Source of the DNA: Chimonanthus salicifolius
Taxonomy: Eukaryota; Streptophyta; Magnoliopsida; Laurales; Calycanthaceae
Reading direction: 5' to 3'
Assembly: GCA_013350335.1 (NCBI GenBank)
Contig: CM023539.1
Span: forward strand, 29,691,043-29,755,042
DNA: 64,000 bases
Below the pieces are notes generated by a model. That model was not told where the DNA came from and made no database searches. It saw only the letters and a list, made by a program, of their open reading frames with translations. Of the stretch, positions 24,617 through 36,271 are shown piece by piece. The translations under genes and the position numbers were made by a program. Each line of letters begins with the position of its first letter. Positions within the stretch are counted from its first letter, which is position 1.

Positions 24617-25050
24617 TTAATAGTCAATAATCACGTCTTAACTAAGTGTGATTAATCACATAATGACATTTGACTTTTTTTACTCGTTAAGATTATAAAA
24701 ATTGACCAAATGACGCAGACGATGACTAGATGGATTATAATTAGAATAAATATTAGTTAAAATCACTTTGCATTCTTTAAATTTTTGTAAGAACCTTTTT
24801 TGATTTCAACCTTAACACACTAAGTAAAAATTGATTTCAAAGTTAAAATTTAATTCACTAGATTATGTTGAATTTCAATCAATGAATGATTTTTTCGTGG
24901 GATCAATGAAATCTCAAAAAAAAAAAAAAAAAAAAAGACAGATGCAACTTATAAACAATTAATATATCAATTATTTCTTTAAGTAGGTTCCAAAATACTG
25001 AAAAAAATGATGATAATACGTGTGAGTTCGGCGTTCCGTATACATATAGC
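24617..25050. repeat. Second unit of the tandem repeat, then RPL23A upstream sequence
   Basis: Continues the unit cut at 16503, with AAGTGTGATTAATCACAT near 24646 and GATGGATTATAAT near 24730. A run of more than 20 A residues lies at about 24916-24937. The remainder up to 25050 is the upstream region of the ribosomal protein gene. Confidence 0.45.
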
Positions 25051-25134
25051 TATATAAGTACAAATTCCTACCCAAACCCTAAATCGGCGGCGTAAGCGGC
25101 AGCGGCAGCTCTCTCTGCCCTGCGTTTCTTTGAG
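25051..25134 (+). promoter_or_regulatory. Probable RPL23A promoter, telo-box and 5' leader exon
   Basis: A TATA-like TATATAAGTA lies at 25051-25060 and the telo-box AAACCCTAA at 25074-25082. These are followed by a GC-rich leader and a pyrimidine tract. Telo-boxes close to the start site are typical of plant ribosomal protein promoters. A good donor (TTTGAG|GTTCGT at 25134/25135) could join an acceptor (TTGTTCCAG|G at 29073/29074) 30 bp before the start codon. The assignment to RPL23A, 4 kb away, is inferred. Confidence 0.5.
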
Positions 25135-28100
25135 GTTCGTCTTTCTCTCTCGCTCTCTCTCTCAAATGGCACAGATAACCTTCTTGAGTGTGATTATGAT
25201 ATCCATTTTTTAGTTTAAAATGATGTTTTTGAAAGGTTTAAAATGAATTTTATTCCAACAAAGTGCTCATGCAATCAAAGAGAAACTAATGATTTCTTTT
25301 GGGTTCAGTTTGATTTCGTATCCTCTTTAATTGTTAAAGATCCAAACTATTTCAACAGTACATTGTAGCCCCGTTTGATAATTTGCTGAGTACCCTTTAT
25401 CATTACTATATCCAGATTCGTGTCGTTAATTTGGGTAGGAGCATGGAAATGATAGGAGGAGAGCCTATGATTGGGTGGTTTTGAAGGCCACATGGTGGCC
25501 CCCATATATAATAATGGTCAACCGGTCAGATGCATAGGACCATCACGATCATCATCATCATTATCATCATTATCATAAGCCATAATCCTATCTATCTGGG
25601 GTCAGCGTAGGACCATCACGATCACAATAGATCCCATCCATGAGAGAGTTCATTGAAGAGCCAATGCTCTGTGTCTGATTTTTTAGTAGAGGTCCACTAG
25701 GTAAGTCAGCTGGAATGCTTTGCTCTGGTATTCCTTCTGGCTTATTTAATTATACTGTGCTTGTTGCTATGGTTTTACTGATTTTGTACAGTATGAAAAA
25801 AAATTCTGGTATAAAGTTTTTTTTTTTCAACTTTCTTTTGATGCTTTTAGAATGCAACGTGAGGAATGGAAACATGCCCAATCTTGTTTTCATAAGTTTG
25901 TGAAAAGGGATGCAACTAAGGTGAGTGGGCTAGGTTTCTGTAAATGTGACCCTCCCCATTTTTATTTGTTAGCCCAACCTAGCGATACCCAACCCAACCA
26001 TCTAAATTTAAAAAGTTAAAACCCAGTCAATCTGTGCAAAACTCAAAATTGATCCTATCTGATGAAGAAGAAGAGTCTGTAACCATCTTGGGTCTTTTGT
26101 TGGAGTTTGCTGTTGCTAGCCAAACTCCACCTACATCACAACAAAGATGAACCCTATTTCAACATCTTGTTCAACTTAAACCAACCCACCATCCTTGCTA
26201 ACTTCAATCTGGTGCCAATTGACTTTGGTAGTATTAACCTATCTCTTTTATTATCTTTGGATTCTTTATTTGCTCCATTTAGTATGCAAGAGACCTATTA
26301 GCCATGTCTTTGGTTGTTTAGCTAGATCATATTGAAATTTCATTTTTTTCTAAGAGGTTGTTAGTGAATCGAGCTTACAACCATCATGATTGCAAGATAT
26401 CGATTATGCTGCAAGATTTTTCTAGAGACTGATGGAGCTATCATATATGAGCCAGATGCAATACAAGCACGACCTATGTTAAGACCTGACAAGAGCATCA
26501 TGCCAATAGTTAAGAAAGGAAATTTTGTTTTTGACCGTGTCAAGTGCAGGATGAAACTAGTTAACTGAGCTTCAATTTGGCAGGTGTCATGCATGTAGAC
26601 CCCTACTTGAAACTCACTACACTTGAGTCACCAATGTGAAAAGGGTTCAAGATTGAAGAATAGAGACTTTGTGTGAAATGAGTTTGGGTTGCCACCTAAG
26701 CATCCACCTAGGCATAGTCATTAGCTTTTCTTCTCCACCTCATCTTCCACATGTCATCATATCATTTGCTATCAAATCCACCTCACCATCCCACATGGCA
26801 TGCATGCATCCATTGCATGGCTTGGACGTTCCCCTAGGTTGTGGCCTCTTCTCCAAGGTGCACGATTTCTCATTCCTATGCATGGGTAAACCAACCATCT
26901 TCTTTGAATTATCTATGGCTCATTGAAACTTGAAATTTGACAAGATTAAGGCCTAGAAGACCTCACCGCCTCCTTGGGATTGATCATGGCTTGTTGGAAC
27001 ATGAATTGGTTCAAAGTCAAATGCAGAAGACTCTTTGGAAGAATGATTGCATTCATGAAGGCTTCTTGGTCCGTGAAGAGACTTTTCGGAAAATGCAAAC
27101 ATCTTATGGGAATCCTCCATGGCTTCTTGGTGATTGTAGAAGACCCACTGGAAAACACCATGGGAAGAAATCCAAATGCCTAGTTTGGACAGAACTTTGA
27201 TTTTGGTGTGCATGTCATGGGAACTCTCACAATGTAATCAATGCATTTCATTGTTCTTCACCCACTCTTGGGCTATAAAAGGGGTTGGACATAGGCTTGG
27301 TGGGCATTATTTGATAAGTTGAAATTGATTTTGTACCTAGTGTGGAGGCAAGGACAAGATAAGTTCTTGTGTTTTTATATTTGGTTTTATCTTTTGAATC
27401 TTTAGTTTTCTTAAATTGAATTGAATATTTGTTGCAATGTCTATTTGTGAATTATTTCATTATTCAATTGAAGATGTATTGCATATTGATTGGATTCATT
27501 TTATCGGAAGCTAGATTCAGGTGAAACTAGTGACACCAAAGATTGCTTCTAGTGACGTCTTTGGTCGGAGGCCATTACAAACGGAAATTTGTTTGGACCA
27601 TTTCTTTGTTGAAGACTAAGGAAGGTTTTTACACTATCTTTGCCTTCATCAGAGACCCACAACCTTGTGGTGCAATAATGAATGCTTACCATGCCATGTT
27701 CTTTTATGAGAGGCCTATTTCCATTTAGCCGTTAAGTTCATTTTTTGCACCCACTATCAATACCCTTTTTTTCCTGTCGTTGGGTTGGGGGTGCTGTGGG
27801 GTTGGAGGTTTGAAAAAGCAAGAGGTGGATCAAGGGTTTTCCAAATTTTATTGCATTTAAGAGGGGAACATGTGTGAATTTAGGACATTCCAGTTCCTGC
27901 AGACAAGAGGACTGTTAAGGGTGACTGAACTATTTGAATTCATCAAAGGTGGAATTCCCAGAGAAACTAAACATTGGTGTGGATGTGTAAAAGATATGAT
28001 ATATTCATTTATTATCTACACAAACTCCCACACATTTTATGTGCACACACTTGAGAAATGATCAATTGGTATCGAATCACATTGTGAAAAATAATAAAAT

Positions 28101-29073
28101 ATAAACAATTGTGGGGTCTACTTAGATGTTTGCGAATCACAAGAGAGTGGATGAAGGGGAAGGTTGTAGATGGATTTAGAAGCTTACAAATTTTAGCTTC
28201 ATCTATTTATCATGACTTAGATCCAGGGATAGAAGTGTGCTATGTGATGCTTGAATGAATGCAGTTTTTAGTTGAAGAAATCGTGTTCGTGTGAGAATGT
28301 GTACCAATTTGGGATGTTTATTTCATTTGACATTTACTAGTGGTTGGTCATTGCAGATCAAGGTTCTAAATTATGTAATTCTAGTTTTTTTTTTTTAATT
28401 ATCTTCCGGAAGTGAAATTAGAAAATAGAAAAAATTCCATAAATTGGGCTTGTGATTTTTATTGTAATATGTAAAATTAAGGATACACATTTATCGTATA
28501 CTGAAAGTTATTCTAAAAGTGAAAAATTGTTTAGAAACTCATGTTTTTATTTGCTATTAACATCATGGAAACAATAAAATTACAATTAAAACTGAAAAGA
28601 TGTATCTCTTTAGATATCTCAATATATGTAATTATTTGAAATTTATGATGTTGATCAAACTCTTACACCGTATGTATGAGTTAGTGATGAGATTATATCT
28701 TCTTTGACTGTGTAAGTGCATTTGGACGAGGGAAACTTGGGTGGATAACTTTAAGTTATTGAAAACCTCAATTCCCATGCCTGGATAAAAACTCTTTTAG
28801 GGAAAATGTAATTCTCAGGAGCTAAGTTTTCTTGTGTGCATACATGAAGTGGTAATGCATCAATATCACTTCACTCATCACATGAAAGATATCATGTGGA
28901 TGGTGATTTAGAATAAATATTTTAGATTGTGAATTCAGACTTAAAGATTTGTAAAACTAAGAATAATGGGGTTCGCTTGAAACTAAAGTTGTGTGGTTTA
29001 GAATCACTATTTTGGTCACAAGTACAAGGTGTGAGATTGCAACCTATAAAGTAATGTTTATGTCTTGTTCCAG
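25135..29073 (+). other. Probable long 5'-UTR intron of RPL23A
   Basis: No convincing gene lies here. The pyrimidine-rich start (25140-25165) suits a plant leader intron. It holds an LTR-like block (26580-27560), a 60-codon unassigned ORF at 26386-26568, and A/T-rich text. A cDNA would settle whether it is one intron or separate intergenic sequence. Confidence 0.4.
26580..27560 (+). mobile_element. Possible LTR or LTR-derived fragment
   Basis: A TATA box in a strong context (GGGCTATAAAAGGGG, 27270-27284) is preceded by about 0.7 kb of repeat-like sequence and followed by a leader-like stretch, the layout of a retrotransposon U3-R region. I found no TG/CA ends with a matching TSD. It could instead be a cryptic promoter of another kind. 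Confidence 0.25.
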
Positions 29074-29103
29074 GTAAAGGCGGTATAGTTGATTTAGCAA
29101 TCA

Positions 29104-32100
29104 ATGGCTCCTCCTAAAGGTATGAGCTTACCCAATTAAATTTCATATACAAATTGTTCGGTCCTTTCAACTGAACATGTATTCAATTTTTCTTTTTAAT
29201 TTCAGTTTATGCAGTGATATCTACTGTCATTACATGCTGGTGATTGTTTTAAATTTTTTTTTTTTTTTAAATTTTGTATGAGTGGACTATCTAATTTGGT
29301 AAAGGTGTTTTTGTTACTGAACATGATTCCCCATGTTCATATATTCTAGTTTATTATGCCTTATAGTATCTATTGCATGATAATTATGCCTTTTAGCGTC
29401 TATTGGATGTGGTGGCCCGTAGTCACCCGATGCACATGGCTTGTGGAGGAGGGCTGCATGCATCCGGAGTTTTCTCCATCATTAAAAAAATTATGCCTTT
29501 TAGCATCTATTGCATGATATTGATAAGAATGTTAACCACTTGCTGAATGTTGTTGTTTCCATAAGTCTGAGTTAGAGCCTTTTGTTTGGTGTTTTGTGGA
29601 GCTTGCATTAATGGTTGGTTTGGGTGATTTTGGATGAGAAATTCCCATTGATAACCAAGCTTTCACATGTATATGACTGACTACATTCATAATATGATTG
29701 TGTTTGTAGACTGATAATCAGTCATTTATTTTATTACCTTTCTTGAGAGAGTCAATCTTTGCATTACTCAGAATTCTACGCCATTCACATCACTTGTGAG
29801 GCTAGGATGACAATTTGTTTTGTTGTTGTTTGAAAATTCAATTTGAAATCCGTTATCTGTTCCATGGTTGGTTCAAGTTTTTCAGCCATTTAGTATCGAC
29901 GAATGCTGTTAGCAAGCTTGCGACTTATTATGTGTTACTAGAGAAAACCTTATAGTGCCTCACTATGTTGACCAACTGTTCATCTGTTTTTTCCCTCCAT
30001 TAATAGGCAACATGGAAAATATTTGCACTATTATATCCATTTTTCCTTTTATTTTCATGATGGATGGTTATAAACAGCAATCTGTATTCAATGCCCTGTA
30101 CCAGCTATGCAGCTCATGATTATTTTGATCTTTTTTTCCTCATGGTTCATGCATGATATGTTTCATGGTTCTTTTGTTTCTTTGTCACTGTCTTGGGCAT
30201 GCTTCTGCAGTTTTTTTCATGAAAAGGGGTTTTACTTCCCGTTGTGTTCAGTGTGGGGGAAATCTTCTGCATTTGTATAGCATTCCCTTACTTTGTGAAT
30301 TACATTGCACAGCTGCTGCTACAAAGAAGCTTGATCCAAAGGCTCAGGCCTTGAAGGCTGCCAAGGCTGTGAAGTCGGGTGTATCAACCCTAAAGAAGAA
30401 GACCAAGAAGATCCGAACATCTGTTACATTTCATCGTCCCAAGACTTTGAAGAAAGAAAGGAACCCTAAGTACCCTCGAATCAGTGCACCACCTAGGAAT
30501 AAGCTAGATCATTATCAAATACTCAAATACCCCCTCACAACTGAGTCAGCTATGAAGAAGATTGAAGACAACAATACTCTGGTTTTCATTGTTGACATTC
30601 GTGCAGACAAGAAGAAGATCAAGGCTGCAGTCAAGAAGATGTATGACATTCAGACCAAGAAAGTTAATACATTGATCAGGTCACTTTCTATTCCATCTTT
30701 CCCCCCCTGCTTGTGTATTTTCTGTGGGGATTTTTTTATGAGACCAGCTCTGGATGTTTCTGTACTCTTTCTCTGGTGATATGATAATGTTTAGGGAATT
30801 AAGTTATACTAATTTATGATTCAATAATGATTTGGGTGTATACAACACTTTGCAATGCAACAATGCTGACTTCTTGATGCCAGGGCCCTTTTTGAATGAC
30901 TCTTTTTCATGCTCTAAGTGCATTGTTTTCTATGTCTTCTAATTTGGGGACCGATGGCTGAATGGTTAAAGCTGTGGATGTGATGGTCTTGGTGTGTGGA
31001 GGATGTCCAAAAATTTAGCTAGATTGGGAGATCAAATAATTTTAGGGGAAGCCCCTTAAACAAGCTTAAGAATATATAGTTCATTGTCGATAAGACTGGA
31101 CTGAGGGCAGATTGGTTTAGTGGGCATTTCCATCCAAACTGTTTTTATCACAAGTCCGACCAAATCAAACAAGGATTAAAATCATAGTGGCTGAAGCAGT
31201 CAAAATTTTTGGTTGCTCAGATTTTGTTACCTTCTTTGTGGTTTTTACTGGCCTTTATTGGTTTTGGACATTTTGATGGTTTTGGACTGAACTAGCAAGG
31301 CCAAGTTTCAATGGTTTACCCCATTCAACCAGCTGACCTATTATCATAACAGTGATGGAACACTCCCACATAAGAAAATGAGTGCTTTAGAAAAGTGTAT
31401 GCTGCAGCCTGGGACCCTACAGCTGTCCCTTTTCTAAGGTGGTGCCCTGTAACTATTCTATGAATACTGCTGTATCTTCTTACTGGCATCAGCTGCTTTT
31501 CTACTTTCATCTCTTTGTTTGTCGCTGTTATTTCATTTATTTTTGTTCATGTTCATGCATTTAAACTTGATCCCCCAGTTGTGGATGGATCATGCATAGG
31601 GCTGTAAATACGCCAAGCTGAGCTCACAAGCTAGCTCCACTTAGCGTAATCTAGACTTGAGTTTGTTCCATTTTGTTCAACTAGTATTGAAGCCAAGCAC
31701 CTGCTGATTCTTTCATTTAGTAACACCAGTTCCAGTCTTGCTTTTGATTCTGCAGGAGAACATGCAGTTTTGATATATTTTTAATCCAAAAAGATTCATT
31801 GTATTTTGTTCTCATTGACACTGACATACTTACCATTATCAAGAAAGCTTGAGCTCTCTGTGATCACTGTTGTTGTCAGAACCATTTATCCAGCATTGGC
31901 ATCCATTATTGTTTTGGCAATTTTCTATGACCTCTCTCTCTCTCTCTCTCTCCCCGTGTGTCAAAAGATTGCCCATATGGTACAATTGTAAATTACAATC
32001 TCTCGAAAAGAAGAGAGTAAAATTATAATTGACTGTTTTCATAACCTCCCAGTTTTCTTTCCCTTAAAATTATCCAAATGGGGTTGGGATTTCAGAACTT

Positions 32101-32370
32101 CATGTTGACATCAGGTTATGTCCTCAAATGTAGGTCATGTATCCAATCCTAACATGGATGCTCTATATAGAAAATAAGTGACCTAGTACTGTAACTAACC
32201 TTTAATAACCACAGAATAGTTAATTTATCTTATGAATGGATGCTTTTGCCTTACATTCAGTTGCACATATTTTAATGCATTTCAGGCCTGATGGGACCAA
32301 AAAGGCATATGTGAGGTTGACACCAGACTACGATGCCTTGGATGTGGCGAACAAGATCGGTATCATCTAG
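29104..32370 (+). CDS. RPL23A: 60S ribosomal protein L23A (uL23), three coding exons
   Basis: A structural protein of the large cytosolic ribosomal subunit. uL23 binds 25S rRNA next to the polypeptide exit tunnel and helps dock the signal recognition particle and nascent-chain factors. Exons: 29104-29119 (MAPPK plus one base), 30313-30679 and 32286-32370, with GT-AG introns at 29120-30312 and 30680-32285. The spliced reading frame is 468 nt (155 residues), close to the 154 of Arabidopsis RPL23A. Residues 8-60 are the basic eukaryotic N-terminal extension; from about 70 comes the uL23 fold, including [40 protein letters not shown] and, at the end, [20 protein letters not shown]. All conserved blocks are intact, with no stops. 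The start ATG is in good context (ATCAATGGCT). The introns host SINE pieces. This is the only gene here that looks functional. Confidence 0.95.
29382..29512 (+). mobile_element. Short A-tailed SINE-like insertion with 24-bp TSD (intron 1)
   Basis: An 83-bp insert (29406-29488) ends in an A run and is flanked by 24-bp direct repeats (29382-29405 and 29489-29512) with one mismatch, the signature of LINE-mediated retroposition. The insert, with GGTGGCCCGTAGTCACCC near its start and GGAGTTTTCTCCATCATT near its end, looks like a 5'-truncated SINE 3' region. The TSD text itself is part of an older short tandem duplication (another copy at 29352-29381). Confidence 0.65.
30950..31070 (+). mobile_element. 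Possible tRNA-like SINE head fragment (intron 2)
   Basis: GACCGATGGCTGAATGGTTAAAGC near 30955-30977 resembles the 5' half and A-box of a tRNA-derived SINE (compare GGCCGAGTGGTTAAGGC in tRNA-Leu). No clear B-box, tail or TSD was found, so this is tentative. Confidence 0.3.
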
Positions 32371-32603
32371 ATTTGAAGGCTTTGTGATGTGGCTCTTTTT
32401 GTGATCTAGAGATTCTGGTTTCATACTGTAGGTAAACTCTGCAATTTTGTTTGGAGCCCTTTATTGGAGGGGAACTTTTGGAACTTTTAATTTTTCATTT
32501 GAAAGTTGGGCAGGATTAGAGAATCTATGCTTCCGTTGGAATATTTGTCTATTGCAACATCTTAAGGTTCTGTTTACACCCAATTGTACACTCAAGCAAT
32601 CCA

Positions 32604-32902
32604 ACTATTTGAGGATCTACAACCCAAAGAGGTTACTCAATTGGCTTGAGCTTCTAAGAATAGACTATTTGAGGTCTATGGTTTGTCTCCGAGAGTAACC
32701 TAATACAAGGCTTGCAAGCTGACCCAAAGAGGTTACTCAATTGGCTTGAACTTCTAAGAATAGACTATTTGAGGTCTATGGTTCGACCCCGAGAGTAACC
32801 TAATACAAGGCTTGCAAGCTGATTCTTTTATGTTCCTCGTGAGGTGGGATACCCGTATTATTAAAAAATAAAGAGAAAAAAAACACTATTTGAGGATCTA
32901 CA
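32604..32902 (+). mobile_element. Dimeric tRNA-like SINE with perfect 18-bp TSD
   Basis: Flanked by ACTATTTGAGGATCTACA at 32604-32621 and 32885-32902. The body (32622-32884) has two head-to-tail monomers of exactly 100 bp (32622-32721 and from 32722), differing at a few positions, then a 3' region and an A-rich tail. Each monomer holds a 72-nt tRNA-like segment (32630-32701 and 32730-32801) closed by AGGTTACTC pairing with GAGTAACCT. The second copy has a good B-box (GGTTCGACCCC, 32780-32790); the first is degraded (GGTTTGTCTCC). It lies about 250 bp after the RPL23A stop. Confidence 0.85.
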
Positions 32903-33399
32903 CTTGGATTAGAACCTTCTGATGTGGGCATATGTGGACGTAATCAAAATTTTAATTTTGACCCAGGCGGGTACATGAGCAATTTATCGAGTTTGATGCC
33001 CGAGTCGAAAGAAAACAATTTATTTGTCTTAGCCTATATCACCTTCTGGCACTTAAATTTGTTGATTCATTTGCAGTTGACTTCTCTCTAGTAGTTTATA
33101 ATGTATAATTCAGATGTTGGAACTCTTGTCCAACAAGATCTCATATCACATTGCCAATGCTTGCTCTTGCAGCCATGCAGCCATAAAGATTGTGGCTTCT
33201 AAGTCAAATTACACACCAAAGAAAAAAATAAAAATAAATAGAGTCAACGAACTCTGAAGAGGATGCTTGATTGCTCTACCAACTCTAGGCATCCAAAATT
33301 CTTCCTGACCAGTGTGATGTGCTTCCCATACCTACTACACCATTTGTATGTCCTCTTCTAGATAACCACCATACTTCATAATACTATTGATTTATTCAC

Positions 33400-34642
33400 T
33401 CTACACCTTTCAATGTTCCTTCTTTATAGGACCTTACCTATTCCTCCAGTTCTCCATTGGATCAACCTTCTAGCCACTCTATTGCCTCTCCAACTGTCAT
33501 ACCACCAATTACACCATCTGAGCCTGTTTCAACTAATCCTCCCCCAACTACTTTATGGATTCAGAACAATACCCACCCTTGCATGATGCATCACCAAGTG
33601 CTTTCCACAAGCTATCAGTGATCCTCCTTCCCATGTCAGCTCCACTGATCCCATGATTACCCGCTCAAAGGATGGCACAAGTCATGGGCCCTCCTCAACG
33701 CCCCATTCAGTGTTTCAGGATTAGTCTTCTTCCCTCTGAACCTACCTTTACCATAGTTAATAAAGATCCAAACTGGCATGTAGCTATGATGGATGAATAT
33801 AATGCCTTAATTAAAATGGAACATGTTACTTGGTTCCACCAACTGTTCAAATGTAAGCTTATGGTATCTTTTATAGACACAAAGGCCACTCAGTTCTTAA
33901 AGGGTTTAATCAGCAGGAAGGGTATGACTAATGAAACCTTTAGCCCAGTTATCAAATCAACCACTATAGGAATTGTTCTTTCTCTTGCTATTTCCAACAA
34001 GTGGTATTTCTAACAGTTAGACATCAAAAATGTGTTTTTTATTTTTTGAAATTTTACAAAAAAGAGGTTTTGTATGCACCAACCAGACTTTAGTGATCCA
34101 ACTCATCCATCTTATATCTGGAAACCACACAAAGCAATTTATGGATTAAAGCTAGCTCCTAGGGCTTGGTATCAATGATTCAGTACTTTTTTGTGTAATG
34201 TAGGATTTGTTGAATCGAAGGGTAACTCATTTTTATTTGTATATTATCAAGATAACTTGGTTCTCATTATATTGATCTAGGTTGATTATATCATCTTGAC
34301 GGGTAACTCGGATCATGACTACGGTTTGAATTTGCTCTTAAAATTCTTGGTCCCTTGCTCTACTATCTAGGGGTTGAAGCATCTTATATTTCTCGTGGGC
34401 TTTCTCACAAAAACTAATTATATTGTCGATCGTATTCACTAGGCTAATATGGGTGGTGCTAAATAGATGGCTACACGTTGCTACTGTACCATTTTTTCTC
34501 AATTTGATTGGGATTCCATTGATGATTGGGTGCAATATCGTCAAATAGTTGGAAGCTTACAGTATTTATCATTAACTAGACCAGATATTGCCTTTTCGGT
34601 TATCCAAGTCTGTCAATTTATGCAGTCTCATAAATCCAAAGG
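33400..34642 (+). pseudogene. Ty1/copia pol relic, 5' piece (linker and reverse transcriptase)
   Basis: Recognisable copia order: the MITRSK motif at 33653-33670 that precedes reverse transcriptase; an RT start (NWHVAMMDEYNALIKMEHVTW, 33770-33835); ETFSPVIKSTTIGIVLSLA (33937-33995); a KAIYGLKLAPRAWYQ-like block near 34130-34180; a VDYIILTGN block (DD motif degraded) near 34280; and GSLQYLSLTRPDIAFSVIQVCQF-type text at 34548-34625. Several stops and shifts make it non-functional. Its RNase H continuation lies at 53206-53353 and 57497-57925 on the same strand. Confidence 0.8.
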
Positions 34643-34860
34643 GGGTTAGCTAATGGTCACGAAGCTGGTCTTGGGTTTGAGTCACGTTCAAATTCTTTTG
34701 GGCCACTGTCTATTGTTATGCATGGAGGTGTGAACATGTCTGAAGGATTAGTCGGATAAATTCTCCTACGAGTGAGATGTCTGGACCAAGGGTCAAAATA
34801 TCGCTCTCAGTGATATTTTTCTCATCTGAATTTTAATTTAAAAAAAAAAAAATTTGAATT
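34643..34860 (+). mobile_element. Possible tRNA-derived SINE
   Basis: Starts near GGGGTTAGCTAATGG (A-box like) and has GGGTTTGAGTCAC about 25 bp later (B-box like), then about 150 bp of unique text and an A run at 34841-34854. It inserted into the copia relic. The copia text before it (AATTTATGCAGTCT) and after the larger insertion (AATTATACAATCTT at 36039) may be an old TSD. Confidence 0.4.
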
Positions 34861-34979
34861 TCTTTTAGAAAATAAATAAAATTATGCGCTTTATGAATAT
34901 ATATTTTTTTCATTAAATATCGGCCATTTACATATTCAAATATTATTTTCACCGTTTTAAAAAAATACCATTAATATTA

Positions 34980-35830
34980 AAAAATGAAGGTCACCATTAA
35001 ATTTTAATAAAAAAAATGAAAAGTTACAACTATAAATTTTCATCGAATTTGATTAAGCCACCATTAATTTTTCATTTGTTTTTAAAAAAAGTTATCATTA
35101 ATTTCCATCAAAAAGCGAAAAGACCATTAAAATTGCATCAAAAAACGAAAAATGACAATAAATGTTCATCGATTTTTTATTTAGCCATTATTAAATTTTC
35201 ATTGTTTTTCTAAAAGTCACCATTAATTTTCATAAAAAATGAAAAGACACAATTAAATTCATCAAAAAACAAAAAATGACAATAAATGTTCATCGATTTT
35301 GATTTAGCCATTATTAATTTTTCATTGTTTTTTGAAAAGCCACCATTAATTTTAATAAAAAACGAAAAGACAATTAAATTCATCAAAAAATGAAAAATGA
35401 CAATTAAATTTCTATAAAAAATGAGAATTCAAAATAAATTTTCATCGATTTTGATTAAGCCATCATTTTTTAAATAGTCACCATCAATTTTTTTTAAAAA
35501 ACGAAAAGTCATCTTAAATTTACATCAGTTTTGATTAAGCTATTATTAATTTTCATCAAAAAATGAATGAATAGTAAACATTAAATTTTAATAAAAATGA
35601 AAAATAACCATAATTTTTTATCGGTTTTGATTAGGCACCATTAATTCTCCATGGTTTTTTAAAAGGTTACCATTAATTTTTATCTAAAAACGAAAACCAT
35701 CATTAAATTTTCTTAAAAAAAGAGAGGAAAAGTCCATTATTATCATTAAAATCGAAATGTCACCATAAATTTTTATTGGTTTTAATTAAGCAAAGAATGA
35801 GAAAAAAAAAAACATTTGTAAAAAAATAAA
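34980..35830. repeat. Degenerate AT-rich tandem array
   Basis: Built from recurring phrases: TTTTCATCGATTTTGATTAAGCC, CCATTATTAATTTTCAT and AAAAAACGAAAAGTC. The anchor phrase recurs near 35039, 35168, 35289, 35442, 35526, 35618 and 35777, so unit length varies from about 84 to 159 bp. No ORF with meaning; unit divergence is high, so the array is old. Confidence 0.7.
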
Positions 35831-35869
35831 TGACAATTTTCCATCGATTTTTATATATTTTTTTACTGA

Positions 35870-36010
35870 TATTATAATATCGGCGATATCGTGACCGATA
35901 TATCGGTCAATATCGCTGATATTATTTATGTACGATCGATATATATCATATTGGCCGATATATATCGACTTTTAAAACCCGATATATATCGGTCGATATT
36001 TATACCCTTG
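35870..36010. repeat. CGATAT-rich palindromic patch
   Basis: About 140 bp dense in self-complementary runs of CGATATATATCG and ATATCGGCGATATCG. It lies at the end of the AT-rich array and just before the copia remnant at 36039. It could form several alternative hairpins. Confidence 0.6.
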
Positions 36011-36271
36011 GTCCGGACGCTTTCGTCTATAAAAAAATAATTATACAATCTTTTACATCTACACAGGACGGTTGTTTAGTAAAAAGATGAAACGCCCCAA
36101 CCTGGAACGCTACTATTTTTTTTTTTTAAAATCCTTAACAGCTCCTAACTGGGCTTGATTAAACGTTAGGCCCATAAATAAATGTCACACATGCTCTTTA
36201 CATGTGGACCCAAACACATATCATATATCTACCCATTTACAAGCATACATCATACAAACAAATATTTACAT

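Noticed and set aside
26386..26568. 60-codon ORF as a small gene
   Set aside because: No known family, no clear promoter or splice context, and it lies in a probable intron among repeats.
32630..32801. Two tandem tRNA genes
   Set aside because: The cloverleaf is imperfect, the heads are joined to a tail and flanked by one TSD; these are SINE heads.
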